Part shown: positions 27,639 through 32,295 of the stretch, piece after piece
Numbering within the stretch: the first letter of the stretch is position 1
How the letters are laid out: each line of letters starts with the position of its first letter
IMG/VR virus record: IMGVR_UViG_3300048835_000016
Span: 1-32,295 of that record
Length of the DNA: 32,295 nucleotides
Source: a virus
Strand: one strand, 5' to 3'
Position numbers and translations under genes: made by a program
Notes under the pieces: generated by a model
Told to the model about the DNA's origin: nothing
The model's input: only the letters and a program-made list of their open reading frames with translations
Database searches by the model: none

Positions 27639-30170
27639 ATGCAAACGTACGTAGTCAAGGCTCCCGACGGTACTGAACTCCGGCTCCAAGGGCCGGAGGG
27701 TGCCGACCAAGCTACCATCATGGCGAAGGCCAAGGCCCTGTGGGCCAAGGCTAAGGCAGCCAATCCTGAGGACGCGGGCATCCGGGCACAGCCCCGGCGT
27801 GCTGGCGGCCCTAAGACTGCCGCAGAGAATCGCCCCGTTACTGGGGCGGGGCTGATCCAGTTCAACGAAACCGAAGACGCGATCATCCGTGAGAAGGCTG
27901 GTGGTAACAAGCAGAAGGAACACTTCCTGCGCTTGATCCCCACGATTGAGTGGCGCGGCAACGCAGAGCGTATGCGCTCTAACCAGCTGTCTCCTAAGAA
28001 CGCGGCGGGGGCCTACCAATTCATCCCGAGTACAGCTAAGCTGTTCGGGTTGAAGAACCGCTTTGACTTCGGTGAGTCAGCGGAGGCTGCCAGCAAGTAC
28101 TACGACTACCTTGAGAAGCAGTACAAGGGCAACTGGGACGCCATGCTGGCGGACTACAACGGCGGTCCTGAGCAGGCTAAGAAGGTGCTGGCTGGCCAGC
28201 GCCCGGTCGACGAGACTGCCGAGTACCTTGAACTAGCCAACCACTACGGTCCTCGTTTCATCGAGGACACGAGTCGTCGTGCCTACACCACGCAGACTAT
28301 GCCGGAGCCGGGTCAGGTCGACTACGAGAACGTGCCGGAAGGCCCGATCAAGTTCGACCCCATCAGCCGCAAGGGCAAGGTTGCGGTCGGCGCTCTTGAC
28401 GTAGCTACCACCGCCGTCTCAGGACTGGCGGGAATGGCGGCAGGCGGCCTCTTGGGCCTAGCAGCTATCCCGTTCGTCGGGATGGAGGGCGCGGATAAGG
28501 TCGTCAAGACCGTGCAGGACACAATGACGTGGAGTCCGAAGTCGGACTATGGCAAGGCGTTCTTCAACGCCCTCTCTCCCGTGGCGGAGACCGTCGATGA
28601 GAAGGTGAAGGACACCTCCATGTACCTAGGCCGGGGAAACCCGGTCGCTGCTACTGCCATCGAGACCGGCGCTAACGCGGTCCTGATGCTGGTGGGTCCG
28701 GGTTCCGTCAAGGCAGGCATCAAGGCGGGCCTAGCTACGTCTGCCGCCAAGGGTGGCGGTGTGAAGGGCGCAGCGGCGGGCCTCGTGCAGGGCGCTAAGA
28801 CCACAGCTGCCGAATCTACGCTAGGCAAGATCCACGCGAATCAGGCGGAACGTGCAGCGCAGCAGGCCAAGATCAACAAGATAGCCGCAGAGTTGCAGGA
28901 GAACGCCAAGGCCCTAGGTATCGAACTCCGCAGGGACAAGATCCACGAGTCCGTCCGCCGCTTGGCGGAGGGCCAGTCCTCGCCTGTGCGCGGTGCTGGC
29001 TTTGAGATGATCTCGAAGGAAGCCAACGCGGCCCGCCTACGTGAGAAGTCTCTGGTCAATCGCCTGTGGGACAAGTTCCGTGCCCAGCCGCACTACACCG
29101 ACGTGTCGTGGGCAGGCGGAACTGCGGACCTGTTGGCCAAGGAACTGTCTGCTGACGGCTTCCGGGTCTTCGAGTCCCAGCCCATCATGGCGGCGCTGGA
29201 GGATCTGCGTGGTCTGAACACCCGCATTACCACCCAGCTGAACAAGAAGGGCACGGGCTATCGCACGGCTCCGAAGAACATCCCGATCAAGCGCCAGCAG
29301 CTTAACGAGTTGCAGGCGATCCGGGAGCGGCTGATCAAGGCAGCCAAGGCCAACCGGGATAATCCGGATGGCGCGGCTATCTCCCGTATCGGCACGAAGC
29401 TGGACGAGATGCTGGACCAGCAGTTCAAGGCTGACGCGGCTCAGGGGTTGGATGCCCCGTGGCAGGCATGGAAGGAAGCGCAGGACGCGTACTCCTCGTA
29501 CAAGAACAACTGGAACGAGTTTAAGGCTGTCCGCGATATCATCGCTGACCCTGACATGACTCCGCAGAAGTTGGCCGATACGATCCTTGGCACTAGCTCG
29601 TTGCTTGGAGGCAAGCAGGCTAGTCGGTTGTACGACCATCTGATGCAGCTTACCGGCAACACCCCGAACATGAAGATCGCGGTGCAGGGCTCGGTAATGT
29701 ACGACCTGATGAAGCCGTTGCTTGACAACCCGAACCCAACGCGGGGCAACTATCGGGCTGTGGCGAACAACATCCGGCGCTTCCGCAAGGAGAACCCGGA
29801 GTTGATCAAGGCCATGGGGATCAAGGACAAGGACCTCGTGTCCATCCAGCACGCGGCTCGGGCGGCCGAGCACACCAAGCTGGGCGATCCTATCGGCCTC
29901 ATCGACACGGCGCTTGCTGGCATCAACCGGCATCTGGTCGGCCACGAGATCGCACAGGCAGGCTTCCGGGTCAAGCTGGCTGAGAAGGTCCTGAACAAGG
30001 TCCTCAAGAGGGACGCTACGTCTCACAGGGAAATGCTCCGGGAGTTCGCGGGCATCACCGAGGAGCCCATCACGTCGGCTATCTCTAAGCAAGCTCTAGC
30101 GGAAGCGATGATCCGGGGCGAGCTTGCTAACCAGTACCAGAACTTAGCCGAATGGGGCGACGACTACTAA
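27639..30170 (+). CDS. Internal virion protein with lytic transglycosylase domain
   Basis: 843 residues from ATG 27639 (AAGGTGG upstream). Residues 95-185 are an SLT-type transglycosylase: E104 in IPTIEWRGN is the catalytic acid, followed by GAYQFIPSTAKLFG (124-137) and ADYNGG (171-176). It opens the peptidoglycan for DNA entry. A hydrophobic segment near 250-285 (TTAVSGLAGMAAGGLLGLAA) may insert in the membrane. The rest is helical. Comparable in role to T7 gp16. Confidence 0.85.
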   Translation: MQTYVVKAPDGTELRLQGPEGADQATIMAKAKALWAKAKAANPEDAGIRAQPRRAGGPKTAAENRPVTGAGLIQFNETEDAIIREKAGGNKQKEHFLRLIPTIEWRGNAERMRSNQLSPKNAAGAYQFIPSTAKLFGLKNRFDFGESAEAASKYYDYLEKQYKGNWDAMLADYNGGPEQAKKVLAGQRPVDETAEYLELANHYGPRFIEDTSRRAYTTQTMPEPGQVDYENVPEGPIKFDPISRKGKVAVGALDVATTAVSGLAGMAAGGLLGLAAIPFVGMEGADKVVKTVQDTMTWSPKSDYGKAFFNALSPVAETVDEKVKDTSMYLGRGNPVAATAIETGANAVLMLVGPGSVKAGIKAGLATSAAKGGGVKGAAAGLVQGAKTTAAESTLGKIHANQAERAAQQAKINKIAAELQENAKALGIELRRDKIHESVRRLAEGQSSPVRGAGFEMISKEANAARLREKSLVNRLWDKFRAQPHYTDVSWAGGTADLLAKELSADGFRVFESQPIMAALEDLRGLNTRITTQLNKKGTGYRTAPKNIPIKRQQLNELQAIRERLIKAAKANRDNPDGAAISRIGTKLDEMLDQQFKADAAQGLDAPWQAWKEAQDAYSSYKNNWNEFKAVRDIIADPDMTPQKLADTILGTSSLLGGKQASRLYDHLMQLTGNTPNMKIAVQGSVMYDLMKPLLDNPNPTRGNYRAVANNIRRFRKENPELIKAMGIKDKDLVSIQHAARAAEHTKLGDPIGLIDTALAGINRHLVGHEIAQAGFRVKLAEKVLNKVLKRDATSHREMLREFAGITEEPITSAISKQALAEAMIRGELANQYQNLAEWGDDY

Positions 30171-30172
30171 TC

Positions 30173-30514
30173 ATGAGTCTCAGAAAGAAGCAGAGTGAGT
30201 TCGCCAAGCTGGTCGCGCGCCTGATCGACAAGGCGCACGAACTGGGGTACGAGATCACGTTGGGCGACGCCTACCGGGATCCTCGGGCACACGGGGCGTT
30301 GGGGGTACGCAAATCGTACTCCCACCCCAACTCGGCGCACAAGGTCCGTCTGGCCATAGACCTCAACCTGTTCAAGGACGGGGAGTTCTTGGAGCAGACG
30401 TCGGACCACCAGCCCCTCGGGGAGTGGTGGGAGAAGCAGCACGAACTGGCACGGTGGGGCGGTCGCTTCAACGACGGCAACCACTACAGCTTTGAACACA
30501 ACGGGGTGAAGTGA
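30173..30514 (+). CDS. M15-type peptidoglycan peptidase (endolysin)
   Basis: 113 residues from ATG 30173. GDAYRDPRAHG (31-41), SAHKVRLAIDLNL (54-66) and NHYSFEHNG (103-111) match the VanY/M15 zinc peptidase: H56, D63 and H104 bind zinc. It cuts peptide stems of the cell wall. No signal peptide, so it needs the holin encoded next. Confidence 0.85.
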   Translation: MSLRKKQSEFAKLVARLIDKAHELGYEITLGDAYRDPRAHGALGVRKSYSHPNSAHKVRLAIDLNLFKDGEFLEQTSDHQPLGEWWEKQHELARWGGRFNDGNHYSFEHNGVK

Positions 30515-30936
30515 TGAACGTCCTAGACGTGATGAAGGCCCTGTTGGGCAAGGGGATTGCGGAGCCGGTGGCCACGTACTTCACCCGCAAGGCGGAGCTT
30601 AGCGCGGCTAAGCACGAGGCCAAGCTGAAGTTCGAGACGGCTAAGGGGGAGAGGCAGGCGGACTTGATCAAGGCCGGCCTTGCGGCGGACGCCACGTGGG
30701 AGATCGAGCAGATCAAGAATAGCGGATGGAAAGACGAGTACGTACTTATCATCCTGAGCATCCCGTCCATCCTCAGCTTTGTACGTACAAAGTGGTTCGA
30801 CGGTGCGGAGATAGTGGCCAACGGCTTTGCGTCGTTGACGGCCACGCCCCAGTGGTACCAGTGGTTGATCCTGCTGGTCTTTACAGCAACGTACGGCATC
30901 CGCGTGTGGCGACGTCAACAGTTCGACACGGAGTAA
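30514..30936 (+). CDS. Holin, 3-TM (HP1/GTA-like) family
   Basis: 140 residues from ATG 30514 (TGATG overlap with the endolysin). Helical charged N-terminal half, GWKDEYVLIILSIPSILSFV (71-90) and WYQWLILLVFTATYGIR (114-130) are the diagnostic membrane parts of this family. Lets the endolysin reach the cell wall. Confidence 0.75.
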   Translation: MNVLDVMKALLGKGIAEPVATYFTRKAELSAAKHEAKLKFETAKGERQADLIKAGLAADATWEIEQIKNSGWKDEYVLIILSIPSILSFVRTKWFDGAEIVANGFASLTATPQWYQWLILLVFTATYGIRVWRRQQFDTE

Positions 30937-30939
30937 CCT

Positions 30940-31953
30940 GTGGCACTTCCAACAACCAACTTAGTCTACCATCTGTCTGCGGCGAGTTACGCCACTAAGA
31001 TGTTCACGGGCCTCGGGTCCGGTGCGGTGTCTGTGGGCAGTGAAGTTCGGCGCTGGGTAAACGAGCTTGATGCTCGTTATGTTCAGGCCCCCGCTGACGC
31101 GCAGCGGCCCCAGCTTGTCGACGGATTCGGTGGACGGCCAGTAGTCGAGTTTACTCCTGCGAACAGCGACGGCTTCGATTTAAGCGCCAACTATAGTGAC
31201 TTAACGTCGGCTAGTAAAGCCTTCACTATGTTCTTAGTGGTACAGCTAGCTGCCCTTCCTACGGCGGAAGGCTACGAATTGATGATCCACCCGTCCGGGT
31301 TATTCGACTGGAGAATAGCTCAGAACGGTAATATGACCGCGTTTGTGTACGACGGATCTCCGAAGACATCCGGAGCTAAGGCCGTCACCGCGGCCACGCC
31401 TCACGTCTTGTCGATGCGATGCTCGGGCGACGGAGGCACTGTTAAGGTCGGAGTAGATGGTGTCGAGGGTACGGCGAGCCCCGCTATCGGGTCCATGTGG
31501 TGGGACACGTCTACTCCCGCTCCCATAATGCGCTCTAACTACGCCAAGTTCAACGGCCAGATGGCCGCGCTTGCTGTGTACAACGTCGCACTGAACGACA
31601 CGGACTTTGCCGCCACGGTGGCGGCCCTTACGGAGGACTATGTCACTCCGGCCATCACGATCCCGGATGTAGCGAGTACGTTTCGCGTTGCCAAGCAGGT
31701 GTACGCTCTCTCGTCTGTGTCCGGCCTGCGCAAGTGGGTGGACTATATTCCTGTAGCTGTACCAGAAGGGGAAGTTGCAGCATCGGACGTGGGGTCCTAC
31801 AACGACTCTGGATGCTTACATACTACCGGCCTGAGCAGCGTGTCTGGGCTGCGGGCGTGGGTAGACTACACCCCGGTGTACGTGGTCACGGCCACGGCTG
31901 GCAAGCAGTGGCGCACGGACGACGACGGCTGGATCCCGGTCTCGGACGTGTAA
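30940..31953 (+). CDS. Lectin-like (concanavalin A/LamG-type) surface protein
   Basis: 337 residues from GTG 30940 with GGAG six bases upstream. Residues 1-230 follow the jelly-roll pattern (LVYHLSAASYATKMF, VEFTPANSDGFDLSANYSDL, MFLVVQLAAL, APIMRSNYAKFNGQMAALAV). Two C-terminal repeats, LSSVSGLRKWVDYIPV and LSSVSGLRAWVDYTPV, precede the end. At least six TTA leucine codons, unlike the packaging genes, hint at separate origin. Probably a carbohydrate-binding appendage; odd position between lysis genes. Confidence 0.65.
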   Translation: MALPTTNLVYHLSAASYATKMFTGLGSGAVSVGSEVRRWVNELDARYVQAPADAQRPQLVDGFGGRPVVEFTPANSDGFDLSANYSDLTSASKAFTMFLVVQLAALPTAEGYELMIHPSGLFDWRIAQNGNMTAFVYDGSPKTSGAKAVTAATPHVLSMRCSGDGGTVKVGVDGVEGTASPAIGSMWWDTSTPAPIMRSNYAKFNGQMAALAVYNVALNDTDFAATVAALTEDYVTPAITIPDVASTFRVAKQVYALSSVSGLRKWVDYIPVAVPEGEVAASDVGSYNDSGCLHTTGLSSVSGLRAWVDYTPVYVVTATAGKQWRTDDDGWIPVSDV

Positions 31954-32279
31954 TGCGGCGGGTCTCCGCCCTGTGGGAGATCTGGCACGAGTGCAACGAT
32001 AGGTGGTTCGGGGGTAAGCTACGGCCCCCGACCGCCATCCGGATCACCCGCGCCAAGAAGTACGACGGTACCCTGCTCGTCACCGTCTCGGAGAACGACG
32101 AGATCATCCGCAACAAGATCATGATATCTGCCCACGTCAAGGACGTGCTAGGTGTCATGCTCCACGAGATGATCCACCAGTACCAAGTGTTCGTCTTGAA
32201 CGAGGACCCTGACCACGACGGAGCCTTCCGCTGCTACGCCAAGTACCTTGAGCGCCAGACAGGCGCGACCGTCAGATAA
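31953..32279 (+). CDS. SprT-like zinc metalloprotease
   Basis: 108 residues. LHEMIHQYQ (70-78) contains the HExxH zinc site and DHDGAF (87-92) the third His ligand; the start MRRVSALWEIWHECNDRWFG with FGGKL matches SprT. In cells such proteins cut DNA-bound protein; in phage the target is unknown, perhaps host or virion protein. TAATG overlap with the lectin-like gene. Confidence 0.82.
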   Translation: MRRVSALWEIWHECNDRWFGGKLRPPTAIRITRAKKYDGTLLVTVSENDEIIRNKIMISAHVKDVLGVMLHEMIHQYQVFVLNEDPDHDGAFRCYAKYLERQTGATVR

Positions 32280-32295
32280 AGATATGCCCCGCCAC

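Noticed and set aside
26961-28019. 352-residue minus-strand frame
   Set aside because: Antisense across two virion genes and their junction; no upstream signals.
29037-30092. 351-residue minus-strand frame
   Set aside because: Antisense to the transglycosylase gene; no start context.

Overview
The window is part of a tailed double-stranded DNA phage genome, most likely a podovirus of a Gram-negative (proteobacterial) host. The reasons are the T7/P22-like short-tail genes (head-tail adaptor, beta-rich tail nozzle, three internal virion proteins, the last with a lytic transglycosylase domain), very dense GC-rich coding with ATGA/TAATG stop-start overlaps, strong Shine-Dalgarno sites, and regulatory signals of proteobacterial type (sigma70 promoter, rRNA-type boxA, DnaA boxes, sigma54-like sites). 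Host and phage species cannot be named from the sequence alone. The mix of two carboxylate-amine ligases, class II glutamine amidotransferase and ATP-grasp with a short-tailed particle recalls phiEco32-like phages, but that is recollection, not a search.

Layout. The left arm (1-10039) is read entirely on the minus strand. Its far left holds small Cys-containing and coiled-coil genes, three of which look like tandem paralogues. Then comes the most remarkable block (1036-7548): ATP-grasp ligase, class II glutamine amidotransferase, amidoligase, an unknown protein, a small protein, gamma-glutamylcyclotransferase-like protein, a second COOH-NH2 ligase and another unknown protein. This looks like a complete small pathway for making or remodelling amide/peptide bonds. 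Further upstream are seven small genes, two of them encoding little membrane proteins, a sigma70-type promoter at 9161-9189 with direct repeats around it, a Rho-independent terminator at 9293-9327, and a 231-residue protein (9344-10039) with a 340-base leader holding two boxA-like elements. A 14-bp palindrome, GTCATACGTATGAC, occurs seven times exactly and twice with one or two changes, all in the left arm; five copies sit 11-16 bases upstream of a start codon, directly before the Shine-Dalgarno.

The centre (10040-11484) has no convincing gene. It holds the boxA leader, tandem DnaA boxes, at least eight sigma54-like TGGCAYR-N4-TTGCA motifs on both strands, ACATAA repeats, and a run of RNA-foldable elements leading to the rightward genes. 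It is probably the divergent control region and perhaps a replication origin.

The right arm (11485-32279) is read on the plus strand in classical order: unknown protein, DUF5681-type putative small terminase, two small proteins, large terminase, portal, two small proteins, scaffold, major capsid, small head protein, S74-type fibre, small proteins including a 21-residue membrane peptide, tail adaptor, tail nozzle, tail fibre genes, a membrane coiled-coil protein, three internal virion proteins, then lysis (M15 peptidase and 3-TM-type holin), a lectin-like protein and a SprT-like metalloprotease. No polymerase, integrase, repressor, tRNA, CRISPR array or insertion sequence was seen, so replication genes must lie outside the window.
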